64,000 nucleotides of DNA from RGIG4140 sp045614025 (GTDB lineage Bacteria > Pseudomonadota > Alphaproteobacteria > CAAHEQ01 > UBA3637), in assembly GCA_045614025.1 (NCBI GenBank), contig JAZLCE010000028.1, positions 8,507 to 72,506 of the forward strand, read 5' to 3'. Numbering within the stretch: the first letter of the stretch is position 1; every line of letters starts with the position of its first letter. Position numbers and translations under genes: made by a program. This document shows positions 8,481 through 18,534 of this stretch, piece after piece. The notes below the pieces were generated by a model that was given only the letters and a program-made list of their open reading frames with translations, made no database searches and was not told the DNA's origin.

Positions 8481-11288
8481 ATGATTTATACATTAAATTT
8501 AACAGATGATTTTGCTTTAAAATTAGTTGATTTTATTTTAGAAAAAACAAAAGATCCTTTTGAAATTGCAAAAATGGAAATTATTTTACCAACCAAACGG
8601 GCGGTAAAAACAGTTAAAGATACTTTTGTTAAAAAATGCGAAAATACCCCTCTTTTGTTGCCAAAGTTAACACCGTTATATGATATTGACTCTTTAGAAG
8701 AAGATATTCCTGAAGCTATTTCAAACATTGAACGTTTAATTTTGTTAACAAGATTATGTCAAAAAAAACCAAATGTTGAAACATTTGATCATGCTTTAAC
8801 CATAGCAGTGAGTTTAAGTGGGTTATTAGATGAGTTTTATCAATATGAAGCTTCACTTAATGATTTAGATAAATTAGTTCCAGATATGGATTTAGCAAAG
8901 CATTGGCATGAAACCATTGATTTTTTGGATATTATTCAAACCATTTGGCCTGCTTTGTTAAAAGAAAAAGGATTAATTGATCTGCAAGATAGAAAAATCA
9001 GACTCATTAATGCTTTTATTAGAAAGATTCAAAAAAATCCCCCTAAAAATCAAATTATAATGGCTGGTTTTGATGGGGCAATTCCTGCTGTTGTTCGATT
9101 AATAGGTGAACTTAGCAAACTTGACAATGCATTGATTTTATTACAAGGATTAAATACAGAGTTAACAACAGATGATTTAAATTCCATTGATGAAAATCAT
9201 TATCATTATTCGTTTAAAAAGCTCCTATCTTTGCTGAAACTTTATCCGCAACAAATTGAAAATCTTTCAGGTGATTTTTTACCACGCGAAGAATTTATTA
9301 TTGAATCATTAAGACCAGCTGATCAAGTTTCAGAATGGAGAACATTAAATTTAGATGATTCTGTTTTAAAAAATGTTACCAGAATTGATTGTGAAAATAT
9401 TAATGAAGAAGCCTTAACAATTGCGCTTATCCTGCGCGAAACGCTTGAAACACCTTTAAAAACAGCAGCTTTGGTGACAAATGACCGAATGCTTGCCCGT
9501 CGTGTGATCTTGGAAATGAAAAGATGGGGCGTTGAATTAGATGATTCAGCTGGAACGCCTCTGCATCATACGCCTGTTGGTGTTTATTTATCTTTAATAG
9601 CGGCACTTGGAAAAGATTTAGCCTCTTCAAGCCCATTGCTTTCTTTATTAAAACATCCACTCAGTTCAGATGGAAAAGTGCCTACTGAGTTTAGAAAAGA
9701 AGTTAAGAAAGCCGAAAAAATTGCCCGTAAAGATCAAAAACCATTTCAAATGGAGTTGAACACCTCTTTAGATAAATTTCTTTCCTTTTTTGTGGAAAAT
9801 AAACCTATTGAATTTGAAGAAATATTAAATGAACATTTGAAGATTGCAGAAGAATTGGCCACCAGTTCGGATAGAACGGGGGTTGAACGGCTATGGGAAA
9901 GTCAAGCAGGACAAGAAGCTTATAAACTTTTTGTTGAGCTTAAAGAACATGGGGCAAAATTTGGCATGATTCAGCCTCAAGATTATCCAAATATTATTGA
10001 ATTATTCTTATCTGGTATCAGCGTGCGTGCCAGATATGGGATGCATCAAAGATTAGATATTTTAGGGCCAATTGAAGCAAGGTTAACGCACCCTGATGTT
10101 TGCATTATTTCTGGATTAAATGAAGGCTCCTTCCCCATGCTTTCAGATATGGGCCCTTGGCTTTCAAGAGGAATGCGTAAGTCATTGAAATTACCAGCAA
10201 TTGAAAATAAAATTGCTTCTCAAAGTATGGATTTTGCACATTGCTTTTTAAGCCCAGAAGTTTATTTAACAAGATCGGTAAAATCTGATGGATCTCAAAC
10301 AATTCCTTCCAGATTTCTTTCACGAATGGAAGCTGTGTTAAATGCCAGTAATGTCAAATGGGATATTCAATCTCCTGATTATGCAAGGCTTTTGGATAAA
10401 ACAGATAAAATTGAACAAACAGAGCGCCCTGCTCCAACCCCACCCATTTCTGCAAGGCCAACTGAACTATCTGTAACAAACATTGAATTATTAATGAAAA
10501 ATCCTTATGCTGTTTATGCAAAATATATCTTAAAATTATTCCCTTTAAATGATATTGATGATTTAAAAGAAAATTTGGTATATGGATCAGCTCTTCATCA
10601 AGCTTTAGAAGAATTTTTTAAAAAAGATTATTTAAATGTTTGTGCAAGCGATCTTAAAAATCGAATTCTTGCAATTTTAAGAGAAAAAGGATTTTCTGAA
10701 GCTAGTTTAGCTTTTTATGAAGAAAAAATTGAAAAAGTTGCTGAATTTATTGCCAAAGAACAAGAAAATCGCAAAGATCTTACTCTTTTATCTTTGCCAG
10801 AACAAAAAGGCGAAATTGAATTTTTGCTAAAAGATAATTCTAAATTTAAATTAACAGCCAAAGCAGATAGAATTGATGTTCTTAAAGGGAATACATATGA
10901 GATTATTGACTATAAAACAGGAACACCGCCTTCAAGCACCGCTGTTGAATCTGGATTATCTCCTCAAATGACATTAGAGGCCGTTATTTTAAGAGAAAAA
11001 GGATTTAAAGAATTTCAAGAAACAAAGAATATTGAGCTTTCTTATTGGCATATTAATGGCAAACGTGATGGGGGTGAAAAAGTTTCTATACCTTCGGCGC
11101 GTTCAAAAAAAGATCCTGCTGAATTAATTGATGAAGCATATGAAGGTGTTAAAGAAATTTTAAATCGATTTAGAGAAGAAGAAACACCTTATATAGCCTC
11201 ACCAAGGCCAGATAAAGTAACATATAATGATTATGCCTTGCTCAGTCGCGAAAAAGAATGGTTAAATGAAGAAGATGAGGAGTCCTAA
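8481..11288 (+). CDS. addB: Double-strand break repair protein AddB
   Basis: 935 residues, in the usual range for the alphaproteobacterial AddB type. It is the second helicase-like and nuclease subunit of AddAB, which resects DNA ends and recognises Chi-like sites before RecA loading. Visible parts are an N-terminal inactivated-helicase region with PTKRAVKTVKDTF, a central ISGLNEGSFP motif, and a C-terminal PD-(D/E)XK nuclease with EIIDYKTG (Asp810). A typical AddB iron-sulfur cysteine set is not evident to me. It starts two bases after murU, and its stop lies one base before the addA start. Confidence 0.95.
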   Translation: MIYTLNLTDDFALKLVDFILEKTKDPFEIAKMEIILPTKRAVKTVKDTFVKKCENTPLLLPKLTPLYDIDSLEEDIPEAISNIERLILLTRLCQKKPNVETFDHALTIAVSLSGLLDEFYQYEASLNDLDKLVPDMDLAKHWHETIDFLDIIQTIWPALLKEKGLIDLQDRKIRLINAFIRKIQKNPPKNQIIMAGFDGAIPAVVRLIGELSKLDNALILLQGLNTELTTDDLNSIDENHYHYSFKKLLSLLKLYPQQIENLSGDFLPREEFIIESLRPADQVSEWRTLNLDDSVLKNVTRIDCENINEEALTIALILRETLETPLKTAALVTNDRMLARRVILEMKRWGVELDDSAGTPLHHTPVGVYLSLIAALGKDLASSSPLLSLLKHPLSSDGKVPTEFRKEVKKAEKIARKDQKPFQMELNTSLDKFLSFFVENKPIEFEEILNEHLKIAEELATSSDRTGVERLWESQAGQEAYKLFVELKEHGAKFGMIQPQDYPNIIELFLSGISVRARYGMHQRLDILGPIEARLTHPDVCIISGLNEGSFPMLSDMGPWLSRGMRKSLKLPAIENKIASQSMDFAHCFLSPEVYLTRSVKSDGSQTIPSRFLSRMEAVLNASNVKWDIQSPDYARLLDKTDKIEQTERPAPTPPISARPTELSVTNIELLMKNPYAVYAKYILKLFPLNDIDDLKENLVYGSALHQALEEFFKKDYLNVCASDLKNRILAILREKGFSEASLAFYEEKIEKVAEFIAKEQENRKDLTLLSLPEQKGEIEFLLKDNSKFKLTAKADRIDVLKGNTYEIIDYKTGTPPSSTAVESGLSPQMTLEAVILREKGFKEFQETKNIELSYWHINGKRDGGEKVSIPSARSKKDPAELIDEAYEGVKEILNRFREEETPYIASPRPDKVTYNDYALLSREKEWLNEEDEES

Positions 11289-11289
11289 A

Positions 11290-14200
11290 ATGGAATTATT
11301 AGCCGAAATCACAAAAAAACAACAAACCGCGGCCTTCCCTTTAAATTCCGTTTGGGTTTCAGCCTCGGCGGGTTCAGGAAAAACAAAGGTTTTAACGGAT
11401 CGGGTTTTAAATTTATTATTAGCGGGTTCTGAACCAGAGCGGTTGCTTTGTTTAACATTTACAAAAGCGGCAGCTGCCGAAATGGCTAACCGTATCACAA
11501 CAACACTTAAACAATGGGCTATTGCTGAAGATGAGGAGCTTGAAAAACTTTTATTTAACTTAAAAGGAATTCCCCCAACTGAAGAAATGCTAAAAATTGC
11601 AAGAGCCTTATTTGTGAAGGTTTTGGAAACACCAGGTGGCCTTAAAATCATGACTATTCATAGTTTTTGCCAATCTATTTTAAAAAGATTTCCAATTGAA
11701 GCATCTATTCCACCACAATTTGAAGTAATTGATGAAACAAAATCGCATAGTTTAATGCATCAAGCGATCTCAGAAACATTTGTTCATCCAAAATTCAAGA
11801 AAAAAGCAAATTTATTAAGTGATTATTTTTATGATAAAGCAATTAAAAATATTTTTGATATGATTTTGCAAAATCAATCTTTATTAGATGATCGCCTAAC
11901 AAATTTTAAAGAAAAAAATAATCTTGAACAACGTCTGAAAAAATATTTTAAAATTGAAAAATATCAAACTCTTATAGAAATAATAAAAGAATCTTTTGAA
12001 ATTGAAGAGTTCTTTGCTCTTAAATCTAAATATCTAACAAAAGATGAAACTATTTTAAAAAAATATCAAGAAGAAGATGAAGCCTATCAAATTTATGAGA
12101 TTAATCAAAGGTTAAAAGCATTTAAATTGGTTGAAGTTACTTTAGCCATCACAGATATTATCGCTCATATTTTAAAAAGATATAAAAAACTTAAAAAAGA
12201 AGAATCATTTTTAGATTATTCTGATTTAATTTCTTTGACCAGAGATTTGCTTAAAAAATCGGGTATGTCTCAATGGGTTTTATATAAATTAGATGGCGGA
12301 ATTGATCATATTTTAATTGATGAAGCGCAAGATACCAATCCCGAACAATGGGAAATTGTTCGCTTAATTGCTGAAGAATTTTTTTCAGGCTTAGGATCTC
12401 GCCCTGATTTGGTTCGAACCATTTTTGCTGTTGGCGATAAAAAACAATCTATTTATAGCTTTCAAGGGGCTGATCCAAATGAATTTGAAAGAATGCATCA
12501 GTTTTTTGAAAAACAGGTTAAAAGAGCTGAAAAAAATTTTGAAACAGTTCCTCTTAATGTATCTTTTAGATCAACAGCAGCTGTGTTAGATTTAGTAAAT
12601 CTCACTTTGCAAAATCCAAAAATCAGAAAAGGCTTATTAAATGAGAAAGAAGAAGCTATTCATACACCTTTTCGATCCAATGATGGTGGGCTTGTTGAAA
12701 TTTGGCCTTTAGAAGAAGGGCAAGAAACAGAAAAATTGAACAATTGGAGTTTTCCAGAACCAAGTAAAATGCCTGCAAGTGCCACAAAGCTTGCTCAACG
12801 AATAGCCAATAAAATTTCAGATATGATTGGGAAAGAAATTCTTCCTTCAAGAGGAACCCCTATTGAAGCGGGAGATATTATGATTTTGGTTCGAAGTCGT
12901 AATAAAATTGTTTCTGAATTGGTGCGAGCTTTAAAAGAAAGGAACATTCCTGTTGCCGGGGTGGATAGAATCATTTTAACAGAGCATATTGCCGTTCAAG
13001 ATTTAATTTCCGTTGCAAGATTTGTTTTATTGCCTGAAGATGATTTAAACTTGGCTTGTTTGCTTAAAAGTCCATTATTCAAGCTTTCTGAAGAAGAGTT
13101 ATTTAAATTAGCCCATTATCGAAAAGAATTATCTTTATATCAACAAGTGATGAAAGAAAAACCAGAACTGGCCAAAAAATTATCTTTGATATTAAATCAA
13201 GCTGATAAAATGCCTGTTTTTGAATTTTTCTCATATCTTTTAGGGCCATTAAAAGGAAGAAAAGCTTTTGTTGAAAGACTTGGAAGCGAAGCAAATGAAG
13301 CTTTAGATGAATTTTTATCTTTAACACTTCGATTTGAAGAAACAGAAATTCCTTCCTTACAAAACTTTTTGAAATGGATTTCTAACAGAAAGGTTGAAAT
13401 TAAACGAGATTTAGATCAATCTGGTATTGATGCTGTTCGTATTATGACGGTTCATGCTTCTAAAGGGTTGCAAGGCAATATTGTTTTCTTGCCAGATACA
13501 CGCAGTGTTCCAAAATCAAAAGCCACCTTTTTATGGACAGATGAACAATTGCCTTTATGGATTGCTGCCGCTGCTTTAAAAACAGATGAAGTAGAAGAGC
13601 TGTATGAAAAATTAGATGCACTCGAACTTGAAGAATCTAATCGCTTATTATATGTTGCTTTAACACGGGCAAAAGATCGGCTTTATATCTGTGGTTGGGA
13701 TAATAAGAAAAAGAAAAAAGAAACATTTACATGCAATTGGTATGATTTAATTCTTTCTTCTATTCCAGAAAATATTAAACCAGATGAAGATCATATTATT
13801 CGCTTAACATCTCCCCAATTAAAAGAAGTAAATGTAAAAGAAAAAGAAGTTTCTAAAGAAAAACAAATAGAACTACCTGCTTTTCTTTTTGAAAATGCCC
13901 CCACCGAAACACCACTTTCAAAACCATTAATGCCATCAAAAATGGATGATGAGGTTATTGAAACAGAAACTGTTTTGGGGCTGGATAGATCTTATGCTAT
14001 GAAACGAGGAACGTTTATCCATCAATTATTGCAATATTTGCCTGATATTGAGCCAGCCAAACGCCAAGAAGTTGCAAATCGCTTAAAACCCGATGGAATC
14101 GATATTCCTGAAAACTTGTTTGATCTTTTTGAAAAAGAAGAATTTAACTATTTGTTTTCAAAAGAATCTAAAGCAGAAGTTCCAATTGTTGGCGTTGTTG

Positions 14201-14445
14201 ACAATCAGGTTGTTTCTGGGCAAATTGACAGGTTAGTTATCACTCAAGATGCCATCTTAATTGTTGATTTTAAATCAGGAAAACATGTTCCAACTGATGA
14301 ATCATTTGTTCCCATGTCTTATATTAAACAAATGATGATGTATAAAAAGTTGCTAAAGAAAATTTTTCCTGATAAGATGATTAAAACTTTTTTACTGTGG
14401 ACTGAAAATTTATCTTTAATGGAGTTAACAAAACATGATCTTTAA
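11290..14445 (+). CDS. addA: Double-strand break repair helicase AddA
   Basis: 1051 residues from the ATG at 11290, which has gaggag seven bases upstream; an earlier in-frame ATG at 11266 lies inside addB without such a site. UvrD/Rep-family motifs appear in order: Walker A SASAGSGKT, FTKAAAAEMANR, LIDEAQDTNPEQW (Walker B), VGDKKQSIYSFQGADP, VSFRSTAAVLD, MTVHASKGLQG and LLYVALTRAKDRLY. The end carries a RecB-type nuclease with SGQIDRL and IVDFKSG. Together with AddB it is the main end-resection machine and replaces RecBCD. It overlaps the following lipoprotein gene by 11 bases. Confidence 0.96.
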   Translation: MELLAEITKKQQTAAFPLNSVWVSASAGSGKTKVLTDRVLNLLLAGSEPERLLCLTFTKAAAAEMANRITTTLKQWAIAEDEELEKLLFNLKGIPPTEEMLKIARALFVKVLETPGGLKIMTIHSFCQSILKRFPIEASIPPQFEVIDETKSHSLMHQAISETFVHPKFKKKANLLSDYFYDKAIKNIFDMILQNQSLLDDRLTNFKEKNNLEQRLKKYFKIEKYQTLIEIIKESFEIEEFFALKSKYLTKDETILKKYQEEDEAYQIYEINQRLKAFKLVEVTLAITDIIAHILKRYKKLKKEESFLDYSDLISLTRDLLKKSGMSQWVLYKLDGGIDHILIDEAQDTNPEQWEIVRLIAEEFFSGLGSRPDLVRTIFAVGDKKQSIYSFQGADPNEFERMHQFFEKQVKRAEKNFETVPLNVSFRSTAAVLDLVNLTLQNPKIRKGLLNEKEEAIHTPFRSNDGGLVEIWPLEEGQETEKLNNWSFPEPSKMPASATKLAQRIANKISDMIGKEILPSRGTPIEAGDIMILVRSRNKIVSELVRALKERNIPVAGVDRIILTEHIAVQDLISVARFVLLPEDDLNLACLLKSPLFKLSEEELFKLAHYRKELSLYQQVMKEKPELAKKLSLILNQADKMPVFEFFSYLLGPLKGRKAFVERLGSEANEALDEFLSLTLRFEETEIPSLQNFLKWISNRKVEIKRDLDQSGIDAVRIMTVHASKGLQGNIVFLPDTRSVPKSKATFLWTDEQLPLWIAAAALKTDEVEELYEKLDALELEESNRLLYVALTRAKDRLYICGWDNKKKKKETFTCNWYDLILSSIPENIKPDEDHIIRLTSPQLKEVNVKEKEVSKEKQIELPAFLFENAPTETPLSKPLMPSKMDDEVIETETVLGLDRSYAMKRGTFIHQLLQYLPDIEPAKRQEVANRLKPDGIDIPENLFDLFEKEEFNYLFSKESKAEVPIVGVVDNQVVSGQIDRLVITQDAILIVDFKSGKHVPTDESFVPMSYIKQMMMYKKLLKKIFPDKMIKTFLLWTENLSLMELTKHDL

Positions 14446-15175
14446 AAATCGATTTTTATATACACTTAGTTTTATGGTTTTACTCTCAGCTTGTTCTTCA
14501 ATTCCTAAAGCACCAGATGGGTTTAAAGAAAGAATTGTTGAAACATCAAAAATGAATTTTTTAACCTGGGAAAAAGAAAATATTGCCTCAAGACAAACGC
14601 TTAGATTTTATCTTGAAGGAAATGGGGACCCAAATCCACAAAAACCAATGGCGCTTTTGTTAGCCCAAAAAGATAAAACAAAAAATATTGTTGTTTTAAC
14701 AAGACCTTGCCAATATCTTAATAATAAAGTTTGTGAAAATAAAGCAATTTGGGGAAAAGAAAGATATAATCCAGAAATCTTAAATGAAATGTATGAATTA
14801 TCTTTATATTTTGTTAAAAAATATAAACCAAGTGATATTGAATTTGTTGCCTATTCAGATGCCGCCCCTATTGCTTTTAATTTAGCTCAACGATTTGGAA
14901 GAGCAAAAAAGGTTGTTACCATTGCGGGAGTTTTAGATATTTATTCTTATGAAAAACAAAACCCCACAATTAAGATTAAAAACAAAGAGTTTTTAAACAA
15001 GGCTTTTGTTGCTGAAACACCGCAAATTCATTATATTGGTTCTGAAGATAAAAATATTACAAAAAGCATGACTGAACGTTATATCATGAATCTTCATAAC
15101 ACAAGAAGCGTGAAAATTAAAGAAGTTCATGGGATGACACACGATAATTGCGAAACATTTAAATTAGATTATTAA
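14435..15175 (+). CDS. Lipoprotein with alpha/beta-hydrolase-like features
   Basis: 246 residues. The N-terminus is a lipoprotein signal with lipobox LLSAC (Cys20). The rest looks like a degenerate alpha/beta hydrolase: a strand-nucleophile region FVAYSDAAP where the usual GxSxG glycines are replaced by alanines but Ser is kept, an acid-loop candidate YIGSEDKNIT, and a late HGMTHDNC that could supply the catalytic His. It overlaps addA and so is the last gene of the tsaE operon. Its stop codon interlocks with that of the convergent virD4-like gene. I do not recognise a named family; an envelope esterase or an inactive binding protein are both possible. Confidence 0.7.
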   Translation: MIFKNRFLYTLSFMVLLSACSSIPKAPDGFKERIVETSKMNFLTWEKENIASRQTLRFYLEGNGDPNPQKPMALLLAQKDKTKNIVVLTRPCQYLNNKVCENKAIWGKERYNPEILNEMYELSLYFVKKYKPSDIEFVAYSDAAPIAFNLAQRFGRAKKVVTIAGVLDIYSYEKQNPTIKIKNKEFLNKAFVAETPQIHYIGSEDKNITKSMTERYIMNLHNTRSVKIKEVHGMTHDNCETFKLDY

Positions 15176-17391
15176 TCATCAGAAGTGATGGGATGAAATT
15201 GGATTTGCCCGACCAGTTGCATTTGGTCGGCTTTTCTAATAATATAATCAGGAATTTTTGGAGCCGGTTTCATTGAAGTCAGCTTTTTATATTCTGGATG
15301 TTTAAAACAAAGTGGCGTTTCAGCTCGAATAGGTCTATCTAAATGTCCAGAATATAAAAGAAGCTGTTTATTGGGAGCCATAGATAAAATACCAGAACCA
15401 CCAACAACCCCATCGGCTTTCTTTTTAATGCTACGTTTTAAATCCCACCAAAGATTAAATCCCATTTTACTTTTCGCTGTTGGGATTAAAGGTCCAGAAA
15501 CATCAATTAAAAAACTTCTCTTTGAACTATATGAAGGAATCACTTTTGTTAATGTTTCTAATCCTTTTAAAAGTGGTCCACGTGTTTCAGGGTTATTATG
15601 CCGTTTAATCAGTTTGGCTGCAACAGCACTAATTAAAACATCAACAGTTTCTTGATCATATTTAACTTTGATTTGGTGCCAGTCTTGAACGCAAACAAGG
15701 AATTTATTTGATTTTGATCGACCAAAAACAATTCCATCTGTGATACTTGTTAAAGCTGGCATATGATGGAATTCATCTAAGATAAAGCTCGCAGGACATG
15801 GCCCTGCCCCACCTTCATTCGGGCCAAATTCCATTAAATATTGGGTTGCCATATTAATAAACAAACTGCTTAATAAAACGCACGCATTTAAATCTGAAAA
15901 TGGAACAGACATATAAACCGTTACTGGCTCATATTTTCCCGTTTTTTCATTTTTCATACCGCGCAATTGTTCATAATTAAAGTCATTCATTGAAGTATGA
16001 TGACGAACAGCCGCATTTTTAAAAATATTCACACCTGAAAGCGCCATTGAAACAACAGATCCGCGTTGCTTATCCGGAAGCGTTAACACTTGGTTTAATT
16101 CCAATAAAGTTCTTCGACCATATCCATAATAAGCTGTTTCTAAAACGATTTTTTCAAAAATCATTTGCCAAGCATCCATATCTAAAGCGCTCATATCTTG
16201 TTGTTTTTGCTTTAAGGAAATTTGATGATTTGCCTGAATTTGAGCATTGTTAATAATATCTAAAAGCATGGCAAAACAAGCATCCATACCACGCCATGAA
16301 TCAGGAATTAAATCCCACGAACCAATAGGCAAATAATTATCAAGCGTTAATGTTTTGCTTTGAACATGTAATCTGGCTTCTTCAACTTCATCAAAATCTC
16401 TCATCGAATTATAATAAGAAGATAAAACTTGATAATCTTCCTCATCCATTTGATTATTTTGAAGGCGGTAAATAAAGTAATCATTCGCTTTTGCTTGATC
16501 AACTTTTCCGCACAAATAACCCGTTAACCCTGTTAAACATCCCCGCCCTGTTTTAACCCAATAAGGGTCTGTTCCCGTTGGACCATCGGGAATTAAATAA
16601 GAAACAAGCGTATCAATATACCCTTCCCGACCGGCGGCTAGTGATGGCAAATTCCCTTCCCCGATTGGATTCCAAGAAGGCCAACGGATATTTTTATCTG
16701 GGTCATCTTTTCCCATCCAATTTAACATGAATACAGGCCCAAGAGTCGATCGATACCCACTTGTTAATTGAGCAATTTCACCCTTTGGATCGTGAACAAT
16801 CACACTGGATTCTTTTTCTTCTAAAATCGCAGGAATAATAACACCCATTGTTTTGCCAGATGAAGGACACCCAATGCAAAAAACAGATCTGGTATCTGGT
16901 AATTTCATTTTCTTACCATTAAATAACCCTAAAAATAAATGTGTTCCATCTAATAACCCACATTTTTTAACATCTGCTTCAATGGCTTCTCGACCATCTC
17001 CAAAAATTTGTGGCGCTAAAAAGAAAGGGTTTAAAATAAATAGCATAAACTCATATCCCAAAAATAAAAATGTTGGGAAAATTAAAATTCGCCACGCAAA
17101 ATAACTTTTCCAGGTGATATGTAATGGTTCATGAAACGTATATGTGTCTAACCAAATAAAATAACCCGTGAAAGGCCTTAATAAATTACCAGAAGAAACA
17201 TCTAAAACATAACTTAAAAGATATGACCAACTTTCTGATGAAAAATCATTAGCGATCACACTTGAAAATGGGATGAAAAAGGTTAATAAAGCCCAAAAAA
17301 TCATAATACCAATAAGGGCACGCCAGAACCACCACTTAATGCAGTTCATCGCAAATTTTTTCGGTTTTAAAAAATCAAGCCCTCTTCTCAT
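15172..17391 (-). CDS. virD4: VirD4/TraG-type type IV coupling ATPase
   Basis: 739 residues. Two N-terminal membrane segments (about 22-42 and 101-123) precede a TraG/VirD4 ATPase domain. Walker A is GCPSSGKT (174-181), followed by VHDPKGE at 199-205, and Walker B FILDEF at 536-541 followed by HHMP. A further hallmark segment is WNPIGEGN. These hexameric inner-membrane ATPases recruit DNA-relaxase complexes or effector proteins to type IV secretion systems. No VirB component, relaxase or mobilisation gene is in the window, so the gene is an orphan here. It follows a pentapeptide-repeat gene by one base in the same direction. G+C is slightly above its neighbours; transfer is possible but not shown. 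Confidence 0.9.
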   Translation of the reverse strand: MRRGLDFLKPKKFAMNCIKWWFWRALIGIMIFWALLTFFIPFSSVIANDFSSESWSYLLSYVLDVSSGNLLRPFTGYFIWLDTYTFHEPLHITWKSYFAWRILIFPTFLFLGYEFMLFILNPFFLAPQIFGDGREAIEADVKKCGLLDGTHLFLGLFNGKKMKLPDTRSVFCIGCPSSGKTMGVIIPAILEEKESSVIVHDPKGEIAQLTSGYRSTLGPVFMLNWMGKDDPDKNIRWPSWNPIGEGNLPSLAAGREGYIDTLVSYLIPDGPTGTDPYWVKTGRGCLTGLTGYLCGKVDQAKANDYFIYRLQNNQMDEEDYQVLSSYYNSMRDFDEVEEARLHVQSKTLTLDNYLPIGSWDLIPDSWRGMDACFAMLLDIINNAQIQANHQISLKQKQQDMSALDMDAWQMIFEKIVLETAYYGYGRRTLLELNQVLTLPDKQRGSVVSMALSGVNIFKNAAVRHHTSMNDFNYEQLRGMKNEKTGKYEPVTVYMSVPFSDLNACVLLSSLFINMATQYLMEFGPNEGGAGPCPASFILDEFHHMPALTSITDGIVFGRSKSNKFLVCVQDWHQIKVKYDQETVDVLISAVAAKLIKRHNNPETRGPLLKGLETLTKVIPSYSSKRSFLIDVSGPLIPTAKSKMGFNLWWDLKRSIKKKADGVVGGSGILSMAPNKQLLLYSGHLDRPIRAETPLCFKHPEYKKLTSMKPAPKIPDYIIRKADQMQLVGQIQFHPITSDD

Positions 17392-17392
17392 T

Positions 17393-18433
17393 TTACCCCT
17401 TTATTTTTGTGTTTGTTTTTTGAATTTCGCGTTGTTTTGATGAAATTTTTCTAACAGACTCTTCCGATATTGTTTGTTCACCACTTTGATTTGAAATAAT
17501 TGTTTGTGGCTCATTTGGTGTTTCAATAAGCGTTTCTTCTTGTATATCTGATTGAGCCATTTCTTCTTTTCCTTGAGGCCATAAAATATATCCATCAGGA
17601 GAAATTTGTTTTTTGCTTGGCTTTTTAGGAATCATGTTTTCAGGCACTTTATCAATTTTTTGTTGTTTTGCAAACAATTTTAAGGCTTCTTCTTTTTCTT
17701 CTAAAAGAGCTTGCTCCATTTTTTTTCTTTTTTTATCTTTTGTGCGCCTTAAATCATAAAATCTTTTTTGAAGAGATCCTAAACTTAACAACTGTTTTGG
17801 ATCAATATATGTGCCACATAAATTAACCCCATCAAGAATAAATTGAGATAAATCAATCCCTAATAAATTCACCTTTGTTAAATCAAGTCTTCTAATATCA
17901 ACAGACATTAATTCATTTTTTGTTAATGTTCTGATATCAATTTTACCACTTTCAACCAAAGATAAAAACTTATCAAAATCAGAAAAATATTTTTGTGCCT
18001 TCTCATCAAAAAACGTTTCTTCAACAAGATTGTTTCTTAAAAAAACGCGTTTTAAAGAAGCATCTAAAAAAACAGCTTCTGTTAAATTGGTGTCTTCAAT
18101 ATAAGCATCATTAAATTTAGCCCCTTTAAAACAGCATTTTGAAGCATTTGTTCCTGAAAAACAAGCCTTGGAAAAATCACACCCTGTAAAATCAGCACCA
18201 GATACATCAGCGCCTTTTAAGTTAATCCCCCGATAATCTTTATGGCTTACAATTTTTCCTTGTTGAATATCCTCAACCAACGCAACAGCTCTTGGATCCG
18301 AAAGATAGCTTTTGCGTTCAGATGGTAAAAGAAATTCTTTTTTATCAATACCTAAAGTAAATAAAGCAATATCTTCTTCAGTTACTTTAACATCTTGATA
18401 TTTTTTTTCAGGTCTTTTCATTTGTATTGTCAT
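17393..18433 (-). CDS. Pentapeptide-repeat protein upstream of virD4
   Basis: 346 residues. About residues 65-130 consist of A(D/N)Lxx-type pentapeptide repeats (for example GINLKGADVSGADFTGCDF), which form a right-handed beta-helix, with a second short run near 178-208. The last ~120 residues are highly charged and rich in Gln, Glu, Ser and Lys, probably disordered. There is no signal peptide or membrane segment. The gene is one base upstream of the virD4-like gene, so the two are almost certainly co-expressed; an adaptor, effector or regulator role for the coupling ATPase is inference. No ribosome site precedes the ATG at 18433 or the later ATG at 18421. Confidence 0.8.
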   Translation of the reverse strand: MTIQMKRPEKKYQDVKVTEEDIALFTLGIDKKEFLLPSERKSYLSDPRAVALVEDIQQGKIVSHKDYRGINLKGADVSGADFTGCDFSKACFSGTNASKCCFKGAKFNDAYIEDTNLTEAVFLDASLKRVFLRNNLVEETFFDEKAQKYFSDFDKFLSLVESGKIDIRTLTKNELMSVDIRRLDLTKVNLLGIDLSQFILDGVNLCGTYIDPKQLLSLGSLQKRFYDLRRTKDKKRKKMEQALLEEKEEALKLFAKQQKIDKVPENMIPKKPSKKQISPDGYILWPQGKEEMAQSDIQEETLIETPNEPQTIISNQSGEQTISEESVRKISSKQREIQKTNTKIKG

Positions 18434-18439
18434 ATAAAT

Positions 18440-18445
18440 ATTATA
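18440..18445 (-). promoter_or_regulatory. -10 element placing the start at the ATG
   Basis: A perfect TATAAT on the minus strand lies seven bases ahead of the ATG at 18433, with no good -35. Transcription from it would start at about the first base of the codon, giving a leaderless message, consistent with the missing ribosome site. Confidence 0.4.
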
Positions 18446-18478
18446 GCATAGAAATTTAAAAAAGAAATAAAAAAAAAG

Positions 18479-18507
18479 ATGACATTTTAAAAATCTTATA
18501 TTATAAC
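18479..18507 (+). promoter_or_regulatory. Promoter for lspA
   Basis: ATGACA (18479-18484), a 17-base spacer and TATAAC (18502-18507) lie 28 bases ahead of the lspA start, in the divergent gap shared with the pentapeptide gene. Confidence 0.6.
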
Positions 18508-18534
18508 TAATTAACTTAACGAAAGGATTTTTTA

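Noticed and set aside
11262..11651. Minus-strand open frame over the start of addA
   Set aside because: It mirrors the conserved AddA helicase motifs and has no independent support.
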